Assembly: GCA_963779485.1 (NCBI GenBank)
Contig: CAVZYJ010000021.1
Location: 1-64,000 of the forward strand
From: CAVVJA01 sp963779485
Lineage (GTDB): Bacteria; Actinomycetota; Actinomycetes; Mycobacteriales; Jatrophihabitantaceae
Direction of reading: 5' to 3'
DNA length: 64,000 nt
Within the stretch, counting starts at the first letter, position 1. Every line of letters begins with the position of its first letter. This document shows positions 50,430 to 59,573 of this stretch, piece after piece. The translations under genes and the position numbers were made by a program. Under the pieces are notes generated by a model. It ran no database searches and was not told the DNA's origin. It saw only the letters and a list, made by a program, of their open reading frames with translations.

Positions 50430-51093
50430 TCAGGTCCTCACCGCCCTGCGCCTATCTCTCGAATGTGCGACCGCGGCGACGGCGGTGTCGCTCGTTCTGG
50501 GCGTGCCTCTGGCCTGGGTGCTCGCCCGGTCGAGATTTCCGGGACTCGGCCTCGTGCGCGCGTTCGTGACCTTGCCGCTCGTGCTACCGCCGGTTGTGGG
50601 TGGTCTCGCCTTGCTGCTGGCCTTCGGACGAAACGGCATCGTCGGCCGATACCTGAACGAATGGTTCGGCATCGCGTTGCCGTTCACGACCCCGGGAGTG
50701 ATTGTCGCGGAGACGTTTGTGGCGATGCCCTTCCTCATCATCACGGTCGAAGGTGCACTCCGATCGGCTGACCTGGGTCTGGAGGAGGCAGCGACCACCC
50801 TGGGCGCGTCACGCGTCATCGTCTTCCGTCGGATCACGCTGCCGCTCATCGGCCCCTCGCTGCTCGCTGGCTCGGTGCTGTGCTGGGCCCGGGCGTTGGG
50901 CGAATTCGGTGCGACGATCACCTTTGCCGGCAACTTTCCAGGAACGACGCAGACCATGCCGTTAGCTGTCTACAACGCACTGGAGACAGATCCCGAGGCC
51001 GCCGTCGCGCTCAGCCTGGTGTTGCTGGTCGTCGCCGTCGTCATCCTGGCGCTGTTGCGGGATCGATGGTTACGCGGAGGGTGGAGTGCGTGA
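50236..51093 (+). CDS. modB: Molybdate ABC transporter permease ModB
   Basis: 285 residues with six membrane helices and the permease EAA loop (LEEAATTLGASRVIVFRRITLPLIGPSLLAG, key EAA...G...LP). Part of the ModABC importer. The ATG at 50236 follows GAGGCGGCGAG; the first 25 residues are polar and a later start is possible. The stop overlaps the modC GTG (GTGA). Confidence 0.9.
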   Translation: MPGSRTRAAGRPARRTPLTSDTSRRGAPLFIALPAAVGLAFLVLPLVALLVRAPWRGLPHVLADSQVLTALRLSLECATAATAVSLVLGVPLAWVLARSRFPGLGLVRAFVTLPLVLPPVVGGLALLLAFGRNGIVGRYLNEWFGIALPFTTPGVIVAETFVAMPFLIITVEGALRSADLGLEEAATTLGASRVIVFRRITLPLIGPSLLAGSVLCWARALGEFGATITFAGNFPGTTQTMPLAVYNALETDPEAAVALSLVLLVVAVVILALLRDRWLRGGWSA

Positions 51094-52229
51094 CGACGTC
51101 GGATGCGCATGCCGACCCTTCGGTGCAGGAGTCGATGACGGCCGACGGGTTGGTCGTGGACGCCGCGGTCCAACGCGGCGATTTCCGACTGGCGGTCTCC
51201 TTCGCGGTGGGTCCGGGAGAGGTGCTCGGTGTTCTCGGACCGAATGGCGCCGGAAAGACGACTCTATTGCGCGTGCTGGCCGGCCTGACCGCCGCGACAT
51301 CCGGGTCGATCAGGCTCGACCACGAGTTGCTCACTGACGTCACGACGGGAGTGTTCCTACCCCCGGAGCGTCGACCGGTCGGGCTGCTCTTTCAGAACTA
51401 CCGGCTATTCCCGCATCTGTCCGTCCGCGATAACGTCGCCTTTGCCCCCCGGTGCCAGGGCATCGAACGCCGGGCGGCCAACGCGATCGCCCACGACTGG
51501 TTGGTCCGATTCGGTCTGGCCGACTACGCCAAACGCAAGCCGGACGAGCTATCCGGCGGGCAGGCGCAGCGGGTGGCGCTAGCGCGCGCACTCGCCGCGA
51601 ATCCGGGGCTGCTGCTCCTCGACGAGCCGCTGTCCGCGCTGGATGCGCGTACCCGGCTCGAGGTTCGGGCCGAGCTGCGCCGCCACCTGGCCGAGTTCGC
51701 GGGACCGACATTGTTCGTCACCCACGACCCGCTCGAGGCCCTCATGATGGCCGACCGCCTGCTCGTCCTTGAAGATGGCCGCATCGTGCAGCAGGGGCCG
51801 CCGGCTGCCGTCGCCCGCCGCCCGGCGACGAACTATGTCGCCCGATTGGTAGGCGTGAATCTCTACCGTGGCCTTCGCGTGAATTCCTCGGTCATCGCGT
51901 TGCCCGACGGTGGATCGCTCATCGCGGCCGGATTCGACGACTCATGGCCGGGCGAGGCAATTCCGGTGTTGGTGGCGGTACGGCCAAATGCCATCGTTCT
52001 GCACGAAAGCCGACCGGAACATGCGAGCGCGCGAAACGTCTGGCCCGGGACGGTCACCGGCCTGGAACCGTTGACCGATCGGGTCCGGTTGGAGATCGCC
52101 GGCACGCCCGGAGCGCTCGTCGACGTCACGCCCGAAGCGGTCGCCGAACTGCGGCTGTCGGAGGGCCGATCGGTGTGGCTCTCGGTCAAGGCCACCGAGG
52201 TCGACGTCTACCCCGACCCAGCGACGTAA
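51090..52229 (+). CDS. modC: Molybdate ABC transporter ATPase ModC
   Basis: 379 residues from GTG 51090 (GGAGGG upstream, overlapping the modB stop). Walker A GPNGAGKTT, Q-loop FQNYRLF, signature LSGGQAQR, Walker B LLLLDEPLSALDA and H-loop THD are all intact. A C-terminal TOBE/Mop domain (about 300-379) binds molybdate or regulates activity. It powers ModB. Together with the MerR/TOBE regulator it makes a complete uptake unit. Confidence 0.93.
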   Translation: MTTSDAHADPSVQESMTADGLVVDAAVQRGDFRLAVSFAVGPGEVLGVLGPNGAGKTTLLRVLAGLTAATSGSIRLDHELLTDVTTGVFLPPERRPVGLLFQNYRLFPHLSVRDNVAFAPRCQGIERRAANAIAHDWLVRFGLADYAKRKPDELSGGQAQRVALARALAANPGLLLLDEPLSALDARTRLEVRAELRRHLAEFAGPTLFVTHDPLEALMMADRLLVLEDGRIVQQGPPAAVARRPATNYVARLVGVNLYRGLRVNSSVIALPDGGSLIAAGFDDSWPGEAIPVLVAVRPNAIVLHESRPEHASARNVWPGTVTGLEPLTDRVRLEIAGTPGALVDVTPEAVAELRLSEGRSVWLSVKATEVDVYPDPAT

Positions 52230-52334
52230 CCATGTCACCCGCCATCTCGTTCGATAGGCGACAGCGGCTGCAACGTCGCTAGACTCCAGCCGATCGGCAG
52301 GGCCTGGCCATGGACGATGCTGGGGCGAGGAGAG

Positions 52335-52976
52335 ATGGCGAACGTTCAACTGGCTGAACAGTTCTTCCTTATCAGTCACGACGAGATCTCAGGCCGGCCC
52401 GTGGTCGGCATCGAGAGGATCGAATGCGGCTTGGTCGGAGCAATGTTCGGGGAGCTCATCATCGACGGACGGCTCGGCATCAAGGACGGCCTCGTCGTAG
52501 CGCTCGACCGCGAACCGACCGACGGCGGTCTCGCCGACAGCCTCGTCGACACCGTCGATCGGCAGGCGGCTGATCACCGGGTTCGAACGTGGGCTCAGGA
52601 ACTTGGCCCGGACGCGTATCGCATTATCGCCGAAAGGCTGGTCACCGGAGGAATACTTCGCCGAGAACGAGGACACAAACTGTTCAGCCATCCGGGTGAA
52701 CGTTATCCAGCGGCGGACCTGTATGACGCCTCCCGTCCGCGGCTCATGTTGAACCATGTTCTGCACAATCGCGAGGAGATGGATCTCGACCAGGCCGTGT
52801 TGGCCGCCTTGCTCACCATTGTTGGTGCGGATCCCGTACTGGGGTTGGATACGAGTCGCTCGGCGCTGCGCAGCATTGTCAGCTCTTTGATCAACGCGAT
52901 GCCGTCACAATTGCAAGAGCTTCTCGCCGGAATCGATGAGACGGTGACGTCGATATCCATGGCGATGCATGACTGA
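52335..52976 (+). CDS. GPP34 (GOLPH3-like) family protein
   Basis: 213 residues from ATG 52335 behind GAGGAGAG. LAEQFFLISHDEISGRP, then GLVGAMFGELIIDGRL and GLVVALD, match the start of the GPP34 domain known from Golgi phosphoprotein 3 and common in actinomycetes. Eukaryotic members bind phosphoinositides; the bacterial role is unknown. It sits beside a conservon but on the opposite strand. Confidence 0.85.
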   Translation: MANVQLAEQFFLISHDEISGRPVVGIERIECGLVGAMFGELIIDGRLGIKDGLVVALDREPTDGGLADSLVDTVDRQAADHRVRTWAQELGPDAYRIIAERLVTGGILRRERGHKLFSHPGERYPAADLYDASRPRLMLNHVLHNREEMDLDQAVLAALLTIVGADPVLGLDTSRSALRSIVSSLINAMPSQLQELLAGIDETVTSISMAMHD

Positions 52977-53030
52977 ACTCGTCGCAATACGCATTGCCCA
53001 GATTCGGCACCAGACGCGCGTCAGCTCGAG

Positions 53031-53669
53031 TCAGCGCGTGGAGTTCGTGGGGGTTGCCCCTACTCCCGTTCGAAGTCGGACGACGTACTCGACGAGCGAA
53101 ATCAGAGTCTGCTTCGTCGACTTCCGCTGCCTGGCATCGCATGTGACGATGGGAATGCTGTCGCTGACCGACATCGCGTCTCGGACGTCATCGGCCTGAT
53201 GCCGCTGGATACCGTCGAAGCAGTTCAACGCCAGGATGTACGGGAGGTCGCGGTTCTCGAAGAAGTCGACGGCGGGAAAGCAGTCGGCCAGCCGCCGGGT
53301 ATCCACAAGCACGACAGCGCCAATAGCTCCGTGAACGAGCTCGTCCCACATGAACCAGAATCGATGCTGGCCGGGTGTGCCGAACAAGTAGAGGATGAGT
53401 TCGCGATCCAGCGAGACGCGGCCGAAGTCCATCGCCACCGTGGTCGTCGACTTATTGGGAGTCGCGGAGAGGTCGTCGAGCGAGACACTCGCTTGCGTCA
53501 TCACCGCTTCGGTCGTCAGCGGGACGATCTCCGAAACCGAGCCAACGAACGTCGTCTTACCGACGCCGAATCCACCCGCAACGACAATCTTCGCCGAGAT
53601 GCGGGGGCTCGGCGGTGGTGCCGTTGTCGTTGTCGCCCCCGGGCGCGCATCAGAGGCGCCGTAAGCCAC
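53031..53669 (-). CDS. cvnD: Conservon Ras-like GTPase CvnD
   Basis: 212 residues from GTG 53669 (GAGAGGG upstream). P-loop GGFGVGKTTFV, switch-II-like FGTPGQHRFWFMWDEL, and NCFD in place of NKxD are typical of CvnD GTP-binding proteins. It overlaps the DUF742 gene by 20 bases. In Streptomyces the four Cvn proteins form a membrane-associated complex resembling eukaryotic G-protein signalling. Confidence 0.9.
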   Translation of the reverse strand: MAYGASDARPGATTTTAPPPSPRISAKIVVAGGFGVGKTTFVGSVSEIVPLTTEAVMTQASVSLDDLSATPNKSTTTVAMDFGRVSLDRELILYLFGTPGQHRFWFMWDELVHGAIGAVVLVDTRRLADCFPAVDFFENRDLPYILALNCFDGIQRHQADDVRDAMSVSDSIPIVTCDARQRKSTKQTLISLVEYVVRLRTGVGATPTNSTR

Positions 53670-54012
53670 TGAGAACCCTCTCGAGTAAGGCCAGGTCAGG
53701 TGCCTCATTGTCACGCGAAGCACCGCCGTGCACTGTCACCAATCCCATTCCTGCCATGTCTGCGATGAACACTCGCGCGACGCCGAGCGGCACCACCATG
53801 AGTGCGGCGACCTCGGCCACCGAACGGACCTCTCGGCACAGGTTCGCGATGTCACGGTGCTCAGGCTGACCGTAGCGATCATATGACTTGCCGGCGGTTG
53901 TCGTCACAATCAGCGCCTCGAGAGGCAGATCCAGGTCCGATCGCGTCCGGCCGCCCGTACGGGCATACGGCCGCACAATCGGAGCCTGGTCTACTGCCTC
54001 GGCCTCGGTCAC
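53650..54012 (-). CDS. cvnC: Conservon DUF742 protein CvnC
   Basis: 120 residues: VRPYARTGGRTR, then LPLEALIV and HRDIANLCREVRSVAEVAALM, the DUF742 winged-helix-like domain. It overlaps cvnB by four bases and cvnD by 20. Its biochemical role is unknown; it belongs to the Cvn signalling complex. Confidence 0.9.
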   Translation of the reverse strand: MTEAEAVDQAPIVRPYARTGGRTRSDLDLPLEALIVTTTAGKSYDRYGQPEHRDIANLCREVRSVAEVAALMVVPLGVARVFIADMAGMGLVTVHGGASRDNEAPDLALLERVLSGLRRL

Positions 54013-54461
54013 GACACCGCACCGTCACGCCAATCCGGGGTCGCACTGTGCTGCGAGCGTACTTGCGGGGTGACCAGCTCGCCGGCCCGGTCGACCAGCA
54101 GGGTCATTTCGTACGCGACAAGCCCCATGTCGCAGCTCGGCGAAGCAAGGACGGCAAGGCATGAACCGTCCGCGATTGCCATGAGCAGCATGCAGCCGAG
54201 CTCCATCTCCACGACCGTCTGCACGACTTCGCCCGCGCCGAAGACACGAGCGGCACCCCGGGTCAGACTCAACAGCCCGGAGGCCACCGCGGCGAGCTGG
54301 TCCGCGCGATCACGCGGTAGTCCGTCGGACGAGGTGAGCAACAGCCCATCCGATGACACGGCCACGGCGTGGGTCACACCCGGCACCTGCTTGACGAAGT
54401 TCGTCAGGAGCCATCCGAACTGACCCGGCCGGGACGACGGCTGAGCTGGTTGAGACGTCAC
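54009..54461 (-). CDS. cvnB: Conservon roadblock/LC7 protein CvnB
   Basis: 150 residues with the roadblock/LC7 fold: FVKQVPGVTHAVAVSSDGLLL, ADQLAAVASGLLSLTRGAAR and VVEMELGCMLLMAIADGS. These proteins act as regulators of the partner GTPase. It overlaps the cvnA stop and the cvnC start by four bases each. Confidence 0.92.
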   Translation of the reverse strand: MTSQPAQPSSRPGQFGWLLTNFVKQVPGVTHAVAVSSDGLLLTSSDGLPRDRADQLAAVASGLLSLTRGAARVFGAGEVVQTVVEMELGCMLLMAIADGSCLAVLASPSCDMGLVAYEMTLLVDRAGELVTPQVRSQHSATPDWRDGAVS

Positions 54462-56350
54462 TGACTACCTTCCGCTGTCTCGTCGTCTCGCCATTCGGGG
54501 GCGGCACCGGTCTCGTCCACGGTCTTCACCGGCCGAGCATGTCTGCCCATGGTCAGCCCGCGTTGGAAACTCGACATCCGATCGCGGACAGCAGATGCGT
54601 GTCGGGCCGCGCGGGGAGCTGGCGTGCCATTCGTGAGCGGTCCGGCCCCGGCGCTGCCGGGTACCAGGAAGGCCTGCGGTCGGCGCTTCGGGAGTCCAGC
54701 CGCCGTGAGCTCGTCGATGGCTGGCTCGCTGGCGGCCTCAGCGGCCAACCAACCGGCATCGGCCTCGGATTCCCAGCTGGCCCCGTCCTCAACCGGGGAT
54801 TCGACCGAGTAGCTGACTGCTTCGGTCGCGGTCGCGGTCGGGGTCGGGGTCGGGGTCGAGCTCTCAGTGCCCGTGCCCTCGGTGAACCACCTCGACAGCA
54901 TGGCGTGGAAGATCGGCGTGTCGTCGATGCTGCCATTCAGCGAGATGGGGTCGTCCAACAGGCCGGGCTGGGAGGGAACCAGGTCCGCGAAGCGGATCTG
55001 ATCGTCGAGGGCCGCCGCCGGACGGTAGAGGACGTCGGCATCTTCGGCTCCGTTGACCGAGCCGTCCGGGGAAGCCACGAGACCGAAGTAGTCGCTCCGG
55101 CTGCGAAGGGCGGCTTCGGTGGTGACCAGCTCTTTCGGGAGAGCGACCGTCACCGTGACACCGGTGCCGTCGGGTGAGGCGAGCTGCACGGAAATGCCGT
55201 GTCGGTTGGCGAGCCGGCCGACGACAAACAGCCCCATCTGGCGCGATACCGAGACGTCGATTGCCGACGGTGCCGCCAGTCGTTGGTTGATATCGATCAG
55301 TTGTGGTCGGCGCAGGCCAGTGCCGGCGTCGCCGATTTCCACGACCAGTCCACCTTCGTCACCGAATCGCGCGGCCAGCCGGACCTGGGTTTCGGGGCTC
55401 GAGTAGGCCGTGGCGTTGTCGAGCAGTTCGGCGACCAGGTGGACGATGTCGTTGACGGCCAAGCCGGACACCATCGCTCGGGGCAACGGCTGGACCGCGA
55501 CTCGTTGGTAGTCCTCGATTTCGGACACCGCAGCGCGCAGGACGTCCACAATCGGCACCGGCTCACCGGTGCGCTGGCGAAGTTCCGCGCCGGCGAGCAC
55601 GAGCAGGTTCTCGCCGTTGCGCCGCATGCGGGTGGCGAGGTGGTCGAGCCGGAAGAGCGCGGCCAATCGGTCGGAGTCCTGTTCGCCGAGCTCCAGGTCA
55701 TCGATCAGCCGCAGTTGGCGCTCCACCAGCCCCTGGGTACGTCGAGAAAGGTTGACGAACATGTCATTGACGTTCGCCCGCAGGGCGGCCTGTTCGGACG
55801 CCAGCCGAACGGCCTCGCTGTGCACGGCATCGAACGCACGAGCGACCTGCCCCACGTCTTCCCGCGAATAGACGGGTACCGGTTCGATCCGGACGTTCTT
55901 GGTTCGGCCCTCGGTCGTGCGGAGCTGTTCGATGATGGCGGGCAGGCGCCGGTCGGCCACGTCGAATGCCGATGCGCGCAAGACGCGCAGCGGCTTGAGG
56001 ATCGACCGGGCCACAACGATAAGGAGGGCCACACACAGCAGCAGCGCGGCACCGATGATCACCGCGTCGCGGACGGCGGCTCCGGTGGAGTGCTTCGCCG
56101 AGTCGGCGATCTGCAGCGCGCCCAGCACCACCGCCAGCAGCAACGGGACGCCGGTGAGGGCGATGAGCTTCGTACGCAGTCGCCAGTTCTGGGGGTTCCA
56201 GCGTCTCGAACCCGGCGACGGTGCGTCCGCTACCAACGGTCGATCGGGCGTCGCCGGAGGACGCCCGGGCGCAACCCATCCCCGGTCAATGGAGGGTTGT
56301 TCGGCCGAGAGTAAGCGTTCGCGAAAGCGTTCGGACGACATCTCGTCCAC
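54458..56350 (-). CDS. cvnA: Conservon sensor histidine kinase-like protein CvnA
   Basis: 630 residues from GTG 56350 (GGGGG four bases upstream; ATG 56341 is the alternative). Two membrane helices (about 65-82 and 92-116), a HAMP-like region, and a GHKL ATP-binding domain: AELLDNATAYSSPETQV (N-box) and GDAGTGLRRPQL (G1). The DHp helix has no obvious phospho-acceptor His, as in other conservon kinases. The C-terminal 200 residues are acidic/Pro-rich, with a TPTPTPTATATE repeat. First gene of the cvnABCD operon. Confidence 0.88.
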   Translation of the reverse strand: MDEMSSERFRERLLSAEQPSIDRGWVAPGRPPATPDRPLVADAPSPGSRRWNPQNWRLRTKLIALTGVPLLLAVVLGALQIADSAKHSTGAAVRDAVIIGAALLLCVALLIVVARSILKPLRVLRASAFDVADRRLPAIIEQLRTTEGRTKNVRIEPVPVYSREDVGQVARAFDAVHSEAVRLASEQAALRANVNDMFVNLSRRTQGLVERQLRLIDDLELGEQDSDRLAALFRLDHLATRMRRNGENLLVLAGAELRQRTGEPVPIVDVLRAAVSEIEDYQRVAVQPLPRAMVSGLAVNDIVHLVAELLDNATAYSSPETQVRLAARFGDEGGLVVEIGDAGTGLRRPQLIDINQRLAAPSAIDVSVSRQMGLFVVGRLANRHGISVQLASPDGTGVTVTVALPKELVTTEAALRSRSDYFGLVASPDGSVNGAEDADVLYRPAAALDDQIRFADLVPSQPGLLDDPISLNGSIDDTPIFHAMLSRWFTEGTGTESSTPTPTPTATATEAVSYSVESPVEDGASWESEADAGWLAAEAASEPAIDELTAAGLPKRRPQAFLVPGSAGAGPLTNGTPAPRAARHASAVRDRMSSFQRGLTMGRHARPVKTVDETGAAPEWRDDETAEGSQ

Positions 56351-56597
56351 GACGCCCCCTATGCGGTCTGCGGCGAATTTAGGGTGAGACGCTACGCGCT
56401 CGATCAAGCCAACGCGAACCACCCGATCCGTCGCCGCGGACAGGGGCCAGCGCCTCGACGCGTGGGATCTCGTGCGGTCTTTCGACCGATGACCCTACCG
56501 TCTCTAGCGACATCCGACATTTTGTCCAGATTACCAGTATTCCGGCGGCACGCGGACCGAACCGAGCACTGACGGGCTCCGGTCGGATGATGGGGAT

Positions 56598-57980
56598 GTG
56601 CCGAAACCGGACGGGACCGAATACCGAGGCCTGTCCTTGTGGCACGACACCGTGCCGGGGTCGTTGCGGCCTCGGGCCGCGCTACCCGGCGACCTTGACG
56701 TCGACGTGGCCGTCGTAGGGGCCGGTTTCACGGGACTGTGGACCGCTTATTACCTGCTCGCCGAGGACCCCGGCGCGCGGATTGCGGTGATCGATGCCCA
56801 GATTGCGGGGTTCGGGGCATCTGGACGGAATGGCGGGTGGTGTTCCGCGCTGTTTCCGGCCAGTGCATCGACGCTGGCGGCCCGGTACGGCGAGGACGCC
56901 GCCCGTGCGCACTACCACGCGATGCGGGAATCGGTGCGGGAGGTCGTCCGGGTGGCGAACGCCGAGCGCATCGATGCTGACATCGCGCTCGGCGGCACGA
57001 TCGTGCTCGCCCGCAATGCTCCGCAATTGGCCCGAGCCCGGGCCGAGATCGTCGAGTCCGACCGGTTCGGCCTGGGCACGACGTTCCTCGGGCCGCGCGC
57101 AGCCGGCGAACGGCTGCAGGCCACGGGCACGCTCGGTGGCACGTTCCGGCCGCATTGCGCGACGATCCAACCAGCCAAGCTCGTTCGTGGCCTCGCTGAA
57201 TGCGTGGAGCGCCGGGGCGGTCGGATCTTCGAGCAGACCCCAGTCGCCGCTATCGAGGCCGGCCGAGTCGTGACGAGCCGGGGGGTCGTCAAAGCCGATG
57301 TCGTCGTCCGGGGAACGGAAGGCTACACGCCGGCCATCGCCGGCCAGCACCGCCGGCTGGCTCCGGTCTATTCCTTGGTGATCGCCACCGCGCCGCTGCC
57401 GGCCGACGTGTGGAACGTGATCGGCTTGGCTCAGCGTGAGACCTGGAGTGATTACCGCCATCTGATCGTCTATGGGCAGCGCACGGCCGACGATCGAATG
57501 GTGTTCGGGGGACGCGGTGCGCCGTACCACTTCGGTTCGCGGATTCGCGGGTCTTTCGATCGGGTGCCGCAGGTCTTCAGTGCCCTAGCCCGTAGCGTGC
57601 GCGAGCTGTTCCCCGTCCTGGCGGACGTCGAGATCACCCATCGTTGGGGCGGTCCGCTCGGCATCGCGCGAGACTGGCAGGCGTCCGTCGGCTTCGATCG
57701 CCCGACTGGCCTGGCGTGGGCCGGGGGATACGTGGGCGACGGCGTGGCGACGACCAACCTGGCCGGGCGAACTCTCGCCCGACTCATTCACGGCGGCGAA
57801 AACAATCTCACCCGCTTGCCATGGGTGGGTCACCGATCGCCATCGTGGCCGGTGGAACCCATGCGTTGGCTGGGTGCCAACGCAGCACTCCACGCGATGA
57901 TCCTGGCGGATGCCGCGGAAGCGCGCGGCGGCCGTCCGTCTCGGATCGCCAGCGCCGTCGACGCAGTGCTCGGCCGCTGA
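56598..57980 (+). CDS. FAD-dependent amino acid/amine oxidoreductase (DAO family)
   Basis: 460 residues. The N-terminal dinucleotide motif VAVVGAGFTGLWTAYYL binds FAD; ASGRNGGWCSALFPAS is the conserved GxNGG-type motif of DAO/GlpO-like enzymes such as gamma-glutamylputrescine oxidases; WAGGYVGDGVATTNLAGR is the C-terminal FAD contact. It oxidises an amine or amino acid; the substrate is unknown. It is divergent from the conservon. Confidence 0.87.
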   Translation: MPKPDGTEYRGLSLWHDTVPGSLRPRAALPGDLDVDVAVVGAGFTGLWTAYYLLAEDPGARIAVIDAQIAGFGASGRNGGWCSALFPASASTLAARYGEDAARAHYHAMRESVREVVRVANAERIDADIALGGTIVLARNAPQLARARAEIVESDRFGLGTTFLGPRAAGERLQATGTLGGTFRPHCATIQPAKLVRGLAECVERRGGRIFEQTPVAAIEAGRVVTSRGVVKADVVVRGTEGYTPAIAGQHRRLAPVYSLVIATAPLPADVWNVIGLAQRETWSDYRHLIVYGQRTADDRMVFGGRGAPYHFGSRIRGSFDRVPQVFSALARSVRELFPVLADVEITHRWGGPLGIARDWQASVGFDRPTGLAWAGGYVGDGVATTNLAGRTLARLIHGGENNLTRLPWVGHRSPSWPVEPMRWLGANAALHAMILADAAEARGGRPSRIASAVDAVLGR

Positions 57981-58013
57981 GCTAAGGGGTCCACTCGGCC
58001 GCGGCGGCCGCCC

Positions 58014-58472
58014 TCAGACGGGCGTCGGGCTGGCGCTGCTGACGCCGGTCGGGCGTGGATCCGATTCGACACCGCAGGCCGCACACCGACGGGCGGCGAT
58101 GGGAATCAGCGTGAGGCATTCCGGACACTCGCGCGTCGTCGTCGTCTCCAGGTCGCCGCGATTCCGGCGTTCGGCGAGATGGTTCATGGGAAGGATGACG
58201 AAGAAGTAAATCGCGGCGGCGACAAGGACAAAGTTGATCAGTGCGTTGATCAGATCACCGTACTTGAACTCGCTGCCGTTGATCGTGAATGTCAGATTGG
58301 AGAAGTCCGGCTGCCCGAATATCGCGGCGATAAGCGGGGTGAGGATGTCCTTGACCGCGGCTTGCACGACGCCGGTGAAGGCGGCGCCAATGACCACCGC
58401 TACCGCGAGATCGATCACATTGCCGCGAGCGATGAAATCCTTGAATCCCGTGAGCACGTCCTTGATGGCCAC
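58014..58472 (-). CDS. mscL: Large-conductance mechanosensitive channel MscL with zinc-ribbon tail
   Basis: 152 residues: GFKDFIARGNVIDLAVAVVIGAAF is the MscL first helix, and a second helix lies at about 74-95. The pentamer opens under membrane tension to release solutes. After the channel domain the protein has CPECLTLIPIAARRCAACG, a CxxC...CxxC zinc-ribbon-like tail absent in E. coli MscL but known in some actinobacterial versions. Confidence 0.93.
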   Translation of the reverse strand: MAIKDVLTGFKDFIARGNVIDLAVAVVIGAAFTGVVQAAVKDILTPLIAAIFGQPDFSNLTFTINGSEFKYGDLINALINFVLVAAAIYFFVILPMNHLAERRNRGDLETTTTRECPECLTLIPIAARRCAACGVESDPRPTGVSSASPTPV

Positions 58473-58556
58473 GCATCGTCTCCTTCACTTGGTCCGGCCG
58501 AGCCTGCTTACCGTTTCGTCAGGGTTTCGATGGGTTCGGCTCCGCCGCCGAGCGTC

Positions 58557-59573
58557 TCAGACCTGATAGCGAAGGGCCTGCTCTCGCGGTTGATGGTCGC
58601 GAACCCAGTCCGACGTGCGTTGGAGCCCCTCACGCAATCCAACCTTCGCCGACCATCCGGTCAGCTCCTGACACTTCGTCGTGTCGCAGAGCAACCGCTC
58701 GACCTCGCTGCCGGTCGGCCGGAGCCGCGTCTCGTCGGTCACGACCTTGGCGTCCTGGCCCGAGACCTCGATGAGCAGTTCAGCCAGTTCGCCGACCGAG
58801 ATTTCCTTTCCGCTGCCGACGTTCACCACTTCGCCCACTGTTCGGTCGGTCGAAGCGACTGCGAGGAAGCCGTCCACGGTGTCGGTAACGAAGGTGAAGT
58901 CCCGGGTGGGTGTGACTGAGCCGAGTTTGATCTCGGTGATGCCGGCGTGCAACTGGCCGAGGATCGTCGGAATGACCGCCCGAGCGGACTGCCGGGGCCC
59001 ATAGCAGTTGAACGGTCGCACGACGGATACCGGGAGTTCGAAGGCGTGCCAGTACGACAGCGCCATCATGTCGGCCCCGATCTTCGACGCCGAGTAGGGG
59101 GATTGCGGTTGCATTGGGTGCGTTTCTGGGATCGGGGTCATTCGAGCGGTCCCGTAGGTCTCGCTCGTCGAGGTGTGAATGAGGCGCGCCCCGTGCCGCC
59201 GGCAGGCTTCGGCAACGTTCAGAGTGCCGCCGACGTTCGTCTGCACATACGAGTCGGGTGCCTCGTAGCTGTAGGGAATTCCGATCAATGCGCCCAGATG
59301 AAATACGGTGTCGCAGCCAGCGACCGCGTCGATGAGCTGACCGCCATCGCGGAGATCACCGGCTCGCACCGTCACCGCCGAATCAGGATCGCCCAGGTAT
59401 TTGGCCAGATTTCCGCGTTCCGCGTAGGGCTTGTAGTGCACGAACGCCCGGACCGCCGCGCCGTGCTCGACGAGCCGATCGACGAGGGTGCTACCGATGA
59501 AGCCCTCAGCTCCGGTGACCAGGACCGTGCGGCCGCCCCACCGGGCGGCCTCGAAGGTAGCGGACTGCGTCAT
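58557..59573 (-). CDS. NAD-dependent sugar-nucleotide 4,6-dehydratase (LegB-like)
   Basis: 338 residues, extended SDR: VTGAEGFIGSTL (NAD), LGALIGIPYSYEAPDSYV, TSTSETYGTARMTPI and YSASKIGAD (Tyr-x3-Lys). The order of motifs is close to LegB, which dehydrates UDP-GlcNAc in legionaminic-acid pathways. The start overlaps the stop of the MurG-like gene by four bases. No other legionaminic genes are in the window, so the product is open. Confidence 0.87.
   Translation of the reverse strand: MTQSATFEAARWGGRTVLVTGAEGFIGSTLVDRLVEHGAAVRAFVHYKPYAERGNLAKYLGDPDSAVTVRAGDLRDGGQLIDAVAGCDTVFHLGALIGIPYSYEAPDSYVQTNVGGTLNVAEACRRHGARLIHTSTSETYGTARMTPIPETHPMQPQSPYSASKIGADMMALSYWHAFELPVSVVRPFNCYGPRQSARAVIPTILGQLHAGITEIKLGSVTPTRDFTFVTDTVDGFLAVASTDRTVGEVVNVGSGKEISVGELAELLIEVSGQDAKVVTDETRLRPTGSEVERLLCDTTKCQELTGWSAKVGLREGLQRTSDWVRDHQPREQALRYQV

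Noticed and set aside
54790..54870. Repeat array in cvnA considered as a CRISPR-like or tandem element
   Set aside because: It is a short run of hexanucleotide units coding Thr-Pro/Thr-Ala in frame inside the CvnA tail, without spacers.
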